Positions 34,461 through 44,434 of a DNA stretch of 64,000 nucleotides are shown one piece after another. Source of the stretch: Bacteroidia bacterium (GTDB taxonomy: Bacteria; Bacteroidota; Bacteroidia; B-17B0; Aurantibacillaceae); NCBI GenBank assembly GCA_016787785.1, contig JAEUTO010000005.1, positions 62,001-126,000 of the forward strand, given 5' to 3'. A program made the position numbers and the translations under genes. The notes under the pieces are model-generated. The model saw nothing but the letters and a program-made list of their open reading frames with translations, searched no databases and was not told the DNA's origin. Positions within the stretch are counted from its first letter, which is position 1. The number at the start of each line of letters is the position of its first letter.

Positions 34461-35906
34461 ATGAGCGAATTAAAAAGAAGTTTAAATCTATTTGATACCA
34501 TTATGATCGTTTCGGGAAGCATGATCGGATCAGGTATATTTATTGTGAGTGCAGATATGATGCGGACCTTAGGCTCACCCTTCTGGGTATTAATGTGCTG
34601 GCTCATTAGCGGTGTTATTACATTATTTGCTGCCTTAAGTTATGGCGAGTTGGCAGGCATGATGCCAAAAGCAGGCGGCCAGTTCATATATATACAACGC
34701 GCATACGGTAAATTAACCGCTTTTGTATATGGCTGGACGGTTTTTACGGTGATACAAACCGGAGTAATTGCTGCGGTTGCAGTTGCCTTTGCAAGATTTG
34801 TTGGCGTTTTTATACCTTTTTTTGACGAACAGCACAAGGTATTGGAGATTGGAAGCTTCTCTATTTCAACTACACAATTATTGGGAGTAGGCTCAGTTAT
34901 TTTTCTTACCTACTTAAACACACTTGGCATAAATAACGGTAAGATCATTCAACGAATTTTTACCAGCGCAAAATTACTGGCCTTATTGGGGCTAATTGGC
35001 ATAGGTTTTTTTGTTGGATACAAAGCGGGGTATTGGCACAATAATATGCAGTTACCGTTTTCAGGTTCGGGCATGGTTAATGCATCTAAAAGCTCTGATA
35101 TTAGCGTTGTAACGTTATTAAGCGCTATTGGCGTAGCGTTGATAGGCTCACTCTTTAGCAGCGACGCCTGGAACAACGTAACTTTTATTGCCGGTGAAGT
35201 AAAAGAGCCGCAAAAAAATATTCCATTGGGTTTATTAATTGGCGTTTTAATTGTTACCGTATTATATATTTTAGCCAACGTTGCTTATTTTATGTTACTT
35301 CCCGCTCTTGGTTCGCCCGAAGGGGCAAATGTTTTTGAAAAAGGAATTGCTTATGCGCAAAATGATAGGGTAGGGACAGCGGCTATGTTCGCTGTTTTTG
35401 GAGACGTATCTGCTTACATTATGGCTTTATTAATTATCATTTCAACGTTTGGTTGTAATAATGGTTTAATATTATCCGGTTCGCGCTTATTTCAATCCAT
35501 GGCTAAAGAAGGATTGTTTTTTAAATCGGCAGCATACATCAATAAAAATCATGTGCCTTCAAAAGCCTTGTGGTTTCAAGCTGTGTGGGCATCCGTTCTG
35601 TGCTTGAGTGGTTCTTATGGTTCGTTGTTGGATTATTGCACGTTCTCATCCCTGGTATTTTACATAGTAACTATTTCGGCTTTGTTTTATTTGCGAAAGA
35701 AAGAACCCAACACACCTCGTCCTTATAAAGCGCTTGGTTATCCTGTGCTTCCGGCAGCGTATATATTATTAGCTTCTGCTATCTGTATTGATCTCTTAAT
35801 ATTTAAAACCCTCAATACAGGTTTAGGTGTTTTAATTATGTTTCTTGGTATTCCAATTTTTTATATTTTTAAGATGCATAAAAATGGCGAGCAGCTTTCT
35901 GAATAA
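34461..35906 (+). CDS. APC-family amino acid permease
   Basis: This 481-residue, twelve-helix transporter has the APC signature in helix 1 (DTIMIVSGSMIGSGIFIVSADM) and helix 3/loop (GGQFIYIQRAYGK). A further conserved segment is SDAWNNVTFIAGEVKEPQKNIP, typical of amino-acid/polyamine permeases of the LAT-like type. It sits in the inner membrane; the substrate is not readable from sequence. The 3' end overlaps the start of the helix-hairpin-helix gene by 23 bases. Confidence 0.92.
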   Translation: MSELKRSLNLFDTIMIVSGSMIGSGIFIVSADMMRTLGSPFWVLMCWLISGVITLFAALSYGELAGMMPKAGGQFIYIQRAYGKLTAFVYGWTVFTVIQTGVIAAVAVAFARFVGVFIPFFDEQHKVLEIGSFSISTTQLLGVGSVIFLTYLNTLGINNGKIIQRIFTSAKLLALLGLIGIGFFVGYKAGYWHNNMQLPFSGSGMVNASKSSDISVVTLLSAIGVALIGSLFSSDAWNNVTFIAGEVKEPQKNIPLGLLIGVLIVTVLYILANVAYFMLLPALGSPEGANVFEKGIAYAQNDRVGTAAMFAVFGDVSAYIMALLIIISTFGCNNGLILSGSRLFQSMAKEGLFFKSAAYINKNHVPSKALWFQAVWASVLCLSGSYGSLLDYCTFSSLVFYIVTISALFYLRKKEPNTPRPYKALGYPVLPAAYILLASAICIDLLIFKTLNTGLGVLIMFLGIPIFYIFKMHKNGEQLSE

Positions 35907-36780
35907 TTATTTTGGATTTAATAAACAACAGCGAAATGGTTTATTAGTACTCGCACTAATTAGTTTTATTTTATTTTTGATACGCATTATTTACCCTTAC
36001 TTTATAAGTCCCGGTAATATTACAATTCAAGATCTTCCACTGATCGAAAGAAAACTTGATAGCTCTTGCGAAAGGTCAAATAAAAATTTCTCAACCAATT
36101 TTTCTGAAAATAAAAGTGCAGTAAGCTTATTTGCGTTCGATCCCAATACAGTTTCATTTGATCAATTGTTGCAATTAGGATTTAAAGAAAAGACCGCAAA
36201 AACATTTTTAAATTTCAGAGATAAGGGCTTTGTATTTAAACAAAAAAAGGATCTTCAAAAAGTATATGGTGTCTCCGATAATTTGTACGCGCAGTTGGAA
36301 CCATATATTTTAATTGAAAACAAAGTTGGAGGCGAACAAAAAAATTCAGACAACAAAAACGTTGTTTCAACGCCAATAAAAAGTCAAACAAAAGCAAAGG
36401 TTGAATTAAATTCTGCCGATAGCCTTGCATTAATTGATTTGAACGGAGTTGGCCCATCATTTACTAAACGTATTTTAAAATACCGGAGCATGTTAGGTGG
36501 GTATACATCTATCGAACAATTAAAAGAAGTGTATGGCTTTACCAACGAGCTTTTCGAAAAAGTAAAACCATTTGTGAACGTAGATGCAAATTCTGTTAAA
36601 AAACTTAACCTTAATAAAGATGATTTTAAGGTAATTAATAAACATCCTTACCTGAGTTACGAGTTAACGAAAGCCCTGTTCGACTGGCGTAAAAAGACCG
36701 TTATAACCCCTGCCAATTTGAAGGATATTATCAACGATGACGCTGTTTATAATAAACTGCTGCCCTATCTGGTATTTTAG
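35884..36780 (+). CDS. Membrane-anchored helix-hairpin-helix protein (ComEA-related)
   Basis: The ATG at 35884 (MASSFLNNYFGFNKQQRNG) is preferred over an earlier in-frame start at 35845, which lies deeper inside the permease gene. The 298-residue product has one membrane helix near its N-terminus (about 19-40). Helix-hairpin-helix units follow (about 80-140 FDQLLQLGFKEKTAKTFLNF; about 175-235 LNSADSLALIDLNGVGPSFTKRIL; a third weaker unit at the C-terminus). These bind DNA backbone non-specifically. A role in DNA uptake is possible given yifB/comM in the window, but no other uptake gene adjoins it. Confidence 0.85.
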   Translation: MASSFLNNYFGFNKQQRNGLLVLALISFILFLIRIIYPYFISPGNITIQDLPLIERKLDSSCERSNKNFSTNFSENKSAVSLFAFDPNTVSFDQLLQLGFKEKTAKTFLNFRDKGFVFKQKKDLQKVYGVSDNLYAQLEPYILIENKVGGEQKNSDNKNVVSTPIKSQTKAKVELNSADSLALIDLNGVGPSFTKRILKYRSMLGGYTSIEQLKEVYGFTNELFEKVKPFVNVDANSVKKLNLNKDDFKVINKHPYLSYELTKALFDWRKKTVITPANLKDIINDDAVYNKLLPYLVF

Positions 36781-36831
36781 TAAAAATTCGTAAATTTAAC
36801 TACATTTACAAAACACGATTTTTCTATACTC

Positions 36832-38262
36832 ATGAGCGATAAACAAAGAACCATAAAAGGGCCTGTTTCTATATCGGGCGTAGGTTTGCATACAGGAGCA
36901 CCTGTTTCAATAACTTTTAATCCTGCACCTGTAAATCACTGGTACAAATTTCAACGTACCGATCTTGATGGTGCGCCAATCATTGAGGCAGATGCTGATC
37001 TCGCGGTTGACACGTCAAGAGGTACAACATTAGAAAAGAACGGTGCAAAAGTGCATACAACCGAGCACGTATTAGCCGCTTTAATGGGCTTAGCTATTGA
37101 TAATTGTTTGATACAGGTTACCGGCCCCGAAATGCCAATTATGGACGGAAGTTCCTTAAAATTTATTGAACTTTTAGAAAAAGCAGGAATAGTTGAACAA
37201 GATGCAGACCGCGAGTATTTTGAGTTAACAGAGAATTTAACTTTTGAAGATTCCGTTAAAAAAGTTGAAATGTTAGCTGTACCGCAGGATGAATTTCGCG
37301 TTACGGTGATGGTGGATTACGGTAGCGAAGTATTAGGAACACAACACGCATCCATGTATAACTTGCGCGAATTTAAATCGCAAATTGCACCATGCAGAAC
37401 ATTTGTTTTTTTACGTGAATTAGAAGCGTTATTAGCACATAACTTAATTAAAGGTGGAGATCTTGATAATGCCATTGTTTTAGTGGATAGCGAATTACCG
37501 GAAGAAAAATTAGATCATTTACGCAAAGTATTTAATAAACCAAATGTAGAAGTTAAAGGTCGCGGCGTTTTAAATAATACCAAATTGCATTTTTATAATG
37601 AGCCCGCGCGTCATAAATTATTGGATATTGTTGGCGATCTTGCTTTGGTTGGAAAACCAATGAAGATCCATGTTTTAGCAGCACGTCCCGGCCATGCCGG
37701 AAATGTTGATTTTGCAAAAAAATTAAAAGCACTTGCTAAAAAACAAAAACAGGAAAAAGATTATCCAAAAATAGACCTGAATGCCGCACCGGTTATGAAT
37801 ATCATGGACATCATGAAGTTATTGCCTCACCGTCAACCCATGTTGCTGGTAGATAAAATTATGGAGATGTCTGAAAACCATGTTATAGGTGTAAAAAATG
37901 TTACGTTAAACGAAGAGTTTTTTAAAGGCCACTTTCCGGATAATCCTGTAATGCCTGGTGTTATGCTTATAGAAGCAATGGCGCAATGCGGCGGCGTATT
38001 GGTTTTAAAAACAGTACCGGATCCGGAAAACTATTTAACCTATTTCATGAAAATAGACGGTGTTAAATTTAAGAAAATGGTAATTCCCGGCGATACCGTG
38101 GTTTTCAGTTTAAATCTTGTAACACCAATTCGCAGAGGTATTTGCCACATGCGCGGAGTTGCTTATGTAAATAACAAACCGGTAATGGAAGCCGAAATGA
38201 TGGCACAAATAGTAAAAGTAAAAAATATAGAATCTAAAACCCCTGAACCGCAACTTACTTAA
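36832..38262 (+). CDS. lpxC-fabZ: Bifunctional LpxC deacetylase / FabZ dehydratase
   Basis: The N-terminal part (1-310) is UDP-3-O-acyl-GlcNAc deacetylase, the committed step of lipid A synthesis. It shows SGVGLHTG, the zinc ligand His79 in TTEHVLAAL, and RHKLLDIVGDLALVG. The C-terminal part (about 320-476) is the beta-hydroxyacyl-ACP dehydratase, with LLPHRQPMLLVDKI and FFKGHFPDNPVMPGV (catalytic His near 367). The fusion is characteristic of Bacteroidota and couples lipid A and fatty-acid flux at the shared hydroxyacyl-ACP pool. lpxA follows 3 bp downstream. Confidence 0.97.
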   Translation: MSDKQRTIKGPVSISGVGLHTGAPVSITFNPAPVNHWYKFQRTDLDGAPIIEADADLAVDTSRGTTLEKNGAKVHTTEHVLAALMGLAIDNCLIQVTGPEMPIMDGSSLKFIELLEKAGIVEQDADREYFELTENLTFEDSVKKVEMLAVPQDEFRVTVMVDYGSEVLGTQHASMYNLREFKSQIAPCRTFVFLRELEALLAHNLIKGGDLDNAIVLVDSELPEEKLDHLRKVFNKPNVEVKGRGVLNNTKLHFYNEPARHKLLDIVGDLALVGKPMKIHVLAARPGHAGNVDFAKKLKALAKKQKQEKDYPKIDLNAAPVMNIMDIMKLLPHRQPMLLVDKIMEMSENHVIGVKNVTLNEEFFKGHFPDNPVMPGVMLIEAMAQCGGVLVLKTVPDPENYLTYFMKIDGVKFKKMVIPGDTVVFSLNLVTPIRRGICHMRGVAYVNNKPVMEAEMMAQIVKVKNIESKTPEPQLT

Positions 38263-38265
38263 TTT

Positions 38266-39039
38266 ATGATCTCACCTCTTGCAAACGTAAGTCCTAAAGC
38301 TAAAATAGGCAAAAACGTAACTATAGAAGCTTTTGCTACTATTTACGAAGATGTTGAAATTGGTGATGATTGTTATATTCATCCAAACGCGTTAATTTAT
38401 CCTGATACGATCATTGGTAGCGGTTGTAAAATTTTTCCCGGTGCCGTAATTGGCATTGTTAATCAGGATCTGAAATACAAAGGAGAAAAATCAAATACCG
38501 TTATTGGAAAAAATACTACGATAAGAGAATTTGCAACCATTCACAAAGGCACTGCAGATCGTATGACCACTAAAGTTGGCGACAACTGTTTGATCATGTG
38601 TTACACACATTTAGGACACGATTGCGCTATTGGTAACAATGTTATTATTGCCAACAATGGTAGTTTAGCCGGACATATTACGGTAGAAGATTTTGTGATC
38701 ATTGAAGGTGTTGTTGCCGCACAACAGTTTGTAAATATTGGCGCGCATTCATTTATTGCCGGAGCTTCTTTAGTTAGAAAATCTGTTCCACCATATTGCA
38801 GAGTTGCGCGCGAGCCGTTACAATTTATTGGTGTAAACACAATTGGTTTGGCACGCAGAGGTTTTGATAAAGAACTTATTAAACAAATAGAAGATATATA
38901 CCGTATTATTTTTGTGCGCGGCCACAACGTAACCAACGCGTTAGAAATTGTTGAGAACGAAATGCCTGACACGGCAGTGCGAAAACAAATTGTAGATTTT
39001 ATCCGTAATCAAAAGGATGGCATCGTTAAAGGAATTTAA
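38266..39039 (+). CDS. lpxA: UDP-N-acetylglucosamine acyltransferase
   Basis: This 257-residue left-handed beta-helix protein catalyses the first acyl transfer in lipid A synthesis. Hexapeptide repeats occupy residues 5-180. The catalytic His lies in TLGHD-like MCYTHLGHDCAIGNN. The C-terminal helical domain shows NTIGLARRGF. It forms an operon with lpxC-fabZ upstream (3 bp gap) and an ABC ATPase downstream (3 bp gap). Confidence 0.96.
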   Translation: MISPLANVSPKAKIGKNVTIEAFATIYEDVEIGDDCYIHPNALIYPDTIIGSGCKIFPGAVIGIVNQDLKYKGEKSNTVIGKNTTIREFATIHKGTADRMTTKVGDNCLIMCYTHLGHDCAIGNNVIIANNGSLAGHITVEDFVIIEGVVAAQQFVNIGAHSFIAGASLVRKSVPPYCRVAREPLQFIGVNTIGLARRGFDKELIKQIEDIYRIIFVRGHNVTNALEIVENEMPDTAVRKQIVDFIRNQKDGIVKGI

Positions 39040-39042
39040 AAT

Positions 39043-39675
39043 ATGCTATCCATTCAACTCAACCACCTCAGTAAAAAATTTAATAAAGAATGGATCTTTA
39101 AAGATCTTACTTATACAATTAACGCAGGCGACAAAGTTGTTATATTAGGAGGGAATGGATCGGGTAAATCAACACTACTGCAAGTAATAAGCGGTTTTAT
39201 TACCGAGAATGAAGGTGAGGTTATTTATAAAAATAACGACAAGATCATTCCTATCGATAAAATAAAAAATTACATTTCTTTTGCTTCTCCCTACATTCAT
39301 TTGGTTGAAGAATTTACGTTGACTGAGATGATAGATCACACAAAGATCTTTAAACCTTTTGTAAAAGATCTTTCTACAGAACAGATCATTGAATTGTTAG
39401 ATCTTACCAAAGCCAGAAATAAATTAATAAAACAATTTAGTAGTGGTATGAAACAGCGATTAAAATTAGGCGTCGCTATTTTATGCGATACGCCTTTGTT
39501 GTTGTTAGACGAACCTGTTTCAAATCTTGATGCCAAAGCAATTGAATGGTATAAAGCTCTTATAAAAGAGCACTCTCAAAATCGCACGGTTATTGTTGCT
39601 TCCAACGCAATACAAGACGAATTTTTTATCTGCGATAAGCAATTGAGCGTGGCCGATTTTAAACCGGCAAAATAA
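39043..39675 (+). CDS. ABC transporter ATP-binding protein (lone ATPase)
   Basis: This 210-residue ATPase has Walker A GGNGSGKST, signature FSSGMKQRLKLG, and Walker B LLLLDEPVSNLD. It is short for an exporter ATPase, close in size to CcmA-like ATPases. No permease is adjacent in this operon. Position directly after lpxA suggests an envelope role, but the partner is not visible. The 105 bp after it holds the promoter of the next ABC operon. Confidence 0.9.
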   Translation: MLSIQLNHLSKKFNKEWIFKDLTYTINAGDKVVILGGNGSGKSTLLQVISGFITENEGEVIYKNNDKIIPIDKIKNYISFASPYIHLVEEFTLTEMIDHTKIFKPFVKDLSTEQIIELLDLTKARNKLIKQFSSGMKQRLKLGVAILCDTPLLLLDEPVSNLDAKAIEWYKALIKEHSQNRTVIVASNAIQDEFFICDKQLSVADFKPAK

Positions 39676-39741
39676 GCTTTTGTATTCCCATCCCGTTTTT
39701 TTGCTGTTCATGTAAGTATTTTTACTTTCTGTAACTTTTAG

Positions 39742-39772
39742 TTTACCTATAACGTCTTTAACTATATCTTTA
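39742..39772 (+). promoter_or_regulatory. Candidate promoter for the ABC/M1-peptidase operon
   Basis: TTTA (39742-39745), 19 bp, TATCTTTA (39765-39772), each one base off the TTTG / TAnnTTTG consensus. The ATG lies 8 bases after the -7 box, so the transcript would be leaderless or nearly so. Confidence 0.45.
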
Positions 39773-39780
39773 ATACAATT

Positions 39781-40650
39781 ATGGAATTAAAAATAACAAA
39801 CCTAAGTAAAGTTTATCCGGGAGGATTAAAGGCTTTATCAAATGTAAATTTAGAAATATCAAACGGTATGTTTGGTTTATTGGGGCCAAATGGTGCCGGT
39901 AAATCAAGTTTAATGCGTACCATTTCTACTTTGCAGGAACCCAGCGAAGGCACCATTTTTTTAGACGAGCTGGATGTTATAAATAACAAAGAGGAAATGC
40001 GTAAAGTACTGGGCTACTTGCCACAGGACTTTGGCTTCTATCCAAAAGTAAGCGCAGATGATATGCTGCATCATTTTGCTATTTTAAAAGGCATTTCAAA
40101 TAAAGCCGAACGTAAAGAAGTGTGCGATGCGTTGTTGCACCAAACAAATTTATACGAAGTACGTAACCGTTATATTGGTGATTATAGTGGTGGCATGCGT
40201 CAGCGTTTTGGTATTGCACAAGCGTTACTGGGTAATCCTAAAGTGGTTATTGTTGATGAGCCAACTGCGGGTTTAGATCCACAGGAAAGAAATCGTTTTC
40301 ACAATTTATTAAGCGAAGTGGGAGAGAACATCATTGTGATTTTATCTACACATATTGTAGAAGATGTAAGTAACCTCTGTAACAATATGGCGGTAATGAA
40401 TCTTGGCCAGGTAATGTTTAAGGGAAAAACTACCGAAGCCTTAGATCTGTTAAAGGGCAAAGTATATAAAGTAATCATTAACAAAGAAGAGATCACCGAA
40501 TATCGCGACAAATATAATGTTATATCTACACGCGTGGCTGAGGGAAAAATTGTGGTACACGTAATGAGCGACTCTTTACCTGATCCAAAATTCGTGGCTA
40601 TTGAAGGCGACCTGGAAGATGTTTATTTCTCATATATAAAAACAAAATAA
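39781..40650 (+). CDS. ABC transporter ATP-binding protein (ABC-2 type)
   Basis: This 289-residue ATPase has Walker A GPNGAGKSS, signature YSGGMRQRFGIA, Walker B VIVDEPTAGLD and the switch His in LSTHIVEDV. A C-terminal extension of about 75 residues resembles those of ABC-2 exporters. It lies 6 bp upstream of the permease/aminopeptidase fusion, so both form one transporter. Confidence 0.94.
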   Translation: MELKITNLSKVYPGGLKALSNVNLEISNGMFGLLGPNGAGKSSLMRTISTLQEPSEGTIFLDELDVINNKEEMRKVLGYLPQDFGFYPKVSADDMLHHFAILKGISNKAERKEVCDALLHQTNLYEVRNRYIGDYSGGMRQRFGIAQALLGNPKVVIVDEPTAGLDPQERNRFHNLLSEVGENIIVILSTHIVEDVSNLCNNMAVMNLGQVMFKGKTTEALDLLKGKVYKVIINKEEITEYRDKYNVISTRVAEGKIVVHVMSDSLPDPKFVAIEGDLEDVYFSYIKTK

Positions 40651-40656
40651 TTTAAT

Positions 40657-43600
40657 ATGTTCAAAGAAATTTTTGTTTACGAATTAAAACAATGGCTAAA
40701 AAGGCCGGGCGTTTATATTTATTTTGTGGTTTTTCTTGCCCTTGCATTTTTGCTGGGCGCAGCTATATCGGGCATGTTTAGCGGTGTTAATGCCGACACT
40801 AATTCTTATATTAATTCTGCCACAACTATTGCGGGTGTTTTAACCAGCTTTAATAGCGATTATTTATTTGGCTTAATTACACTTTTAATTTGTGTGGCTT
40901 TAATGGCGGGCTGTGTGCAAAAAGACTTTCAATACAATTGTTTTTCTTTTTATTTCACAAAACCTATTACCAAATTCAGTTATTTATTTGGCAGGTTCAG
41001 CGCTTCTTTTTTATTAACGATTTTTGTTTTAACGGGAATTATTTTCGGGCTACTGATCGCATATCTTTTTGCGAGTAATGATAATGGGCAACTCGGTGAA
41101 TTTAAATTCATGAATTTTTTTCAGCCATTCGTTTATTTTTTATTGCCAAATACTTTTTTTATTGGCTGCCTGTTTTTTAGTCTGGTAACTTTTACGCGCA
41201 ACATGACAAGCGGTTATGTTGGCAGCCTTGTGTTTATTGTTATTGCCGGAATCTCAAGAAGTATAATTTCCGATATTGATAATAAAACTGTTGCTTCATT
41301 ATTGGATCCATTTGGCGCACAAGCTTTATCATCTGTTACAGAATATTGGACGCCCGCTGAGAACAATGTGCGATCGATACCATTTAGTAGTTACATTTTA
41401 TTTAACCGCTTGTTGTGGATCGGCTTAGGTTTCCTGCTTTTGTTTATAACGTATTACAGATTTAGCTTTAATCAGTTCTTAAACCCTGTAAGTATTTTTA
41501 AGCGCAAAACAAAAGAAACTAAGTCACAACCTTCAAAAGCAATTCAATCAATTGGGCATTTGCCAAAAGTAACCCAGATCTTTGATCGTAACCTTGTTAT
41601 TGAGCAATTATTATTTTTAACCAAATTTGAATTTTTAAAGATCGCTAAGTCTGTGTTCTTTATCATTATTCTCGGAATATCAATTCTTTTAGTTGTGGTT
41701 ATCTCGCAATTCGCAGGCCTTCTTTACGGCACAGAAACCTATCCGGTAACCTATATGCAAATAGAATTGGCGAGCGGAACGTTCAGTTTTTTTCAAATGA
41801 TCATGATCATTTTTTATTCGGGCATTCTCATCTGGCGCGAAAAAGATAGTAAGATAGATGAGCTTATAGGTTCCACACCTGTAAAAAGCAGTACTTTATT
41901 TATTTCGAAATTCTTTTCATTGCTATTTGTTTCTCTTGTTATAAACCTTGTTTGTGTTTTTACATGTATTTGTATTCAAAGTCTTAATGGGTATACAAAA
42001 TTTGAGCTTGGCCTGTATCTTACAGATGTTGTACTATTAAGAGTTTTTGGTATTTCTTTATTGGTTGCTTTAGGTCTTTCTCTGCAAGTGTTCTTTAAAA
42101 ACCGTTACATAGCATTTTTTGTGATGGCATTCATTGTGCTTGGTTTACCTTTAATATTAAGGGCATTGAATTATGACAATGACCTGTACAGGTTTAATAT
42201 TGCAGGTAATACCATGAAGTATTCAGACATGAACGGCCATGGAAACACATTGCCAAACTTTTTTGTTATGAAGGCCTACTGGATAGGTTTGATGTTAATT
42301 ATAAGCACATTTGCAATTTCCATTTATCAAAGAGGAAAAGAGCAAACTTTTTCTACCAGATGGAAACAGGCCTTAAAGAGTTTTAAGTTATCCTATAAGC
42401 TAACAATTGTATTTGGATTGCTGTGCTTTTTTGGATTTGGCTCCATTATTTATTACAACACTCGTGTATTGAATAAATATAAGACCGAGAAAGAAAAGGA
42501 AAAACAACAAGCCGATTTTGAGATCGCTTATAAAAAGTACGAAAAAGAATTACAGCCAAGAGTTGTTGAATCTAACGTAAACGTAGATATTTTTCCGGAT
42601 GAACTGGGAACAAAAATAAAAGGGTTTTATTATTTGAAGAATAAACATAATAAAGCTTTATCCAAAATATTCATAAATTTTAATTCCGAGATCACTATCA
42701 AAGAATTTAAGTTTAATGTAGCGAATAAAAAATTCGTAGACGACAAAGCAAACGGTTTTTATGGTTATGAATTAAACTCGCCATTACCTGCAGGTGATTC
42801 TGTAAAGTTTGATTTTGATGTGGAGTATTTCCCTAAAAATTTCATCATGCAAACAGATGAAGAAATGGTTGTTAAGAACGGTTCGTTTTTTAATAGCCGC
42901 GTTTTACCAACAATTGGTTATGATCCAAGCTCTGAGCTTTCTGAGAATTCTACAAGAAAAAAATACAAACTTTCGGCTAAGCCACGTATGGCAAGTATTA
43001 CAGATACTGCTGCGTATGCAAATACTTATATTACGCATGATGCAGATTGGATCCGTTTTCAATGCGTGGTTTCAACAAAAGAAGGGCAAACCGCCATTGC
43101 ACCGGGTTATTTATTAAAAGACTGGAAAGAAAACGGGCGCCATTATTTTCAATATAAAATGGATTCACCGATCTTGAATTTCTATTCTTTTTTATCTGCC
43201 CGCTACGAAATTAAAAGGGATAAATGGATCGACCCATTAAATAAAACAAATACAGTTAATATAGAGATCTACTATACCAAAGGACACGAATACAACATCG
43301 AGCGCATGATAAAAGGTATAAAAAAGTCTCTTGATTATTATACTAAGAACTTTAGTCTTTACCAGCATAAGCAAGTTCGTATATTAGAATTCCCGCGTTA
43401 TCAAACTTTTGCACAATCGTTTCCAAATACGATTCCGTTCTCAGAAGGAATTGGTTTTATTGCAAAGGTTGATGATGCCGATCCAAACAAAGTAGATTAC
43501 CCCTTTTATGTTACAGCTCATGAGGTAGCACATCAATGGTGGGCACACCAGGTAATTGGCGCCGAGGTTCAGGGTTGTACGGTAATGAGCGAAACAATGA

Positions 43601-44358
43601 GTCAGTATAGTGCATTAATGGTAATGGAAAAAGAATACGGACAGGCATCAATGAGTAAATTTTTACGCTATGAAATGAATTCGTATTTAAAAGGACGCTC
43701 AAGCGAGGGAAAAAAGGAAGTGCCATTATTATTATGCGAGAACCAACAGTACATTCATTACCGTAAGGGAAGTGTAATTATGTATGCATTAAAAGATTAT
43801 TTAGGGGAAGACACTTTAAATGCTGCACTAAAAAGGTACATTAAAAAAGTGGCTTTCCAGGAAGCGCCTTACACAACCTCTTACGAATTTTATGATTTTA
43901 TTAAACAAGCAACGCCCGATAGTTTAAAAGAAACTGTAAAAGATATGTTTGAGCGCATTGTTGTTTATGATAACGCTGTTAAAAGTTGGAGTTTCAAAAA
44001 AACAAGCGATGGTAAGTTTAAAATTAACGCAAAAATATCTTGTATAAAAACACAAAGCGATAGCTTAGGGAAAGCCAAAGAAGTTGTTCCAAACAATTGG
44101 TTTGATATTGCTGTGTTTGCAAAAGGAAAAACAAATGCAAAACAATTAGGTGATGTGGTTTACATTAAGAAACATAAAATAAGCAATAAAGAACAGGAAA
44201 TAGAATTTATAGTTGATATAGAACCTTTTATGGTTGGTATTGATCCTTACAATAAAATAATTGATAAGGAAACTGTAAATAACATTAAAGATGTTAATGG
44301 TAAAGATTCAGGAACAGCAGGTGATCCAATGAGTGGTGTGGTTGTAAAATCCGAATAA
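40657..44358 (+). CDS. ABC-2 permease fused to an M1-family aminopeptidase
   Basis: This 1233-residue protein has two sets of ABC-2 permease helices (about 17-280 and 325-600, joined by a Lys-rich loop) and a further helix near 590. A periplasmic M1-like gluzincin domain follows (about 640-1215). The zinc site is HEVAHQWWAHQV (H955, E956, H959) with the third ligand E979 in VMSETMSQY, a spacing one residue longer than HEXXH-X18-E. Fusions of this kind recur in Bacteroidota; the transported substrate is unknown, perhaps a peptide trimmed at the exit. It is followed by a strong terminator. Confidence 0.93.
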   Translation: MFKEIFVYELKQWLKRPGVYIYFVVFLALAFLLGAAISGMFSGVNADTNSYINSATTIAGVLTSFNSDYLFGLITLLICVALMAGCVQKDFQYNCFSFYFTKPITKFSYLFGRFSASFLLTIFVLTGIIFGLLIAYLFASNDNGQLGEFKFMNFFQPFVYFLLPNTFFIGCLFFSLVTFTRNMTSGYVGSLVFIVIAGISRSIISDIDNKTVASLLDPFGAQALSSVTEYWTPAENNVRSIPFSSYILFNRLLWIGLGFLLLFITYYRFSFNQFLNPVSIFKRKTKETKSQPSKAIQSIGHLPKVTQIFDRNLVIEQLLFLTKFEFLKIAKSVFFIIILGISILLVVVISQFAGLLYGTETYPVTYMQIELASGTFSFFQMIMIIFYSGILIWREKDSKIDELIGSTPVKSSTLFISKFFSLLFVSLVINLVCVFTCICIQSLNGYTKFELGLYLTDVVLLRVFGISLLVALGLSLQVFFKNRYIAFFVMAFIVLGLPLILRALNYDNDLYRFNIAGNTMKYSDMNGHGNTLPNFFVMKAYWIGLMLIISTFAISIYQRGKEQTFSTRWKQALKSFKLSYKLTIVFGLLCFFGFGSIIYYNTRVLNKYKTEKEKEKQQADFEIAYKKYEKELQPRVVESNVNVDIFPDELGTKIKGFYYLKNKHNKALSKIFINFNSEITIKEFKFNVANKKFVDDKANGFYGYELNSPLPAGDSVKFDFDVEYFPKNFIMQTDEEMVVKNGSFFNSRVLPTIGYDPSSELSENSTRKKYKLSAKPRMASITDTAAYANTYITHDADWIRFQCVVSTKEGQTAIAPGYLLKDWKENGRHYFQYKMDSPILNFYSFLSARYEIKRDKWIDPLNKTNTVNIEIYYTKGHEYNIERMIKGIKKSLDYYTKNFSLYQHKQVRILEFPRYQTFAQSFPNTIPFSEGIGFIAKVDDADPNKVDYPFYVTAHEVAHQWWAHQVIGAEVQGCTVMSETMSQYSALMVMEKEYGQASMSKFLRYEMNSYLKGRSSEGKKEVPLLLCENQQYIHYRKGSVIMYALKDYLGEDTLNAALKRYIKKVAFQEAPYTTSYEFYDFIKQATPDSLKETVKDMFERIVVYDNAVKSWSFKKTSDGKFKINAKISCIKTQSDSLGKAKEVVPNNWFDIAVFAKGKTNAKQLGDVVYIKKHKISNKEQEIEFIVDIEPFMVGIDPYNKIIDKETVNNIKDVNGKDSGTAGDPMSGVVVKSE

Positions 44359-44378
44359 GGGCTTTAATCCAACGAAAT

Positions 44379-44416
44379 AAAAAATCCCGGACCATTTTTG
44401 ATCCGGGATTTTTTTT
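44379..44416 (+). terminator. Bidirectional terminator between convergent genes
   Basis: A-tract, AATCCCGGA pairing with TCCGGGATT (44383-44391 with 44402-44410), T-tract. It lies between the aminopeptidase fusion and the convergent T9SS cargo gene. Confidence 0.9.
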
Positions 44417-44434
44417 GTTGAATTAAAGAATAAA

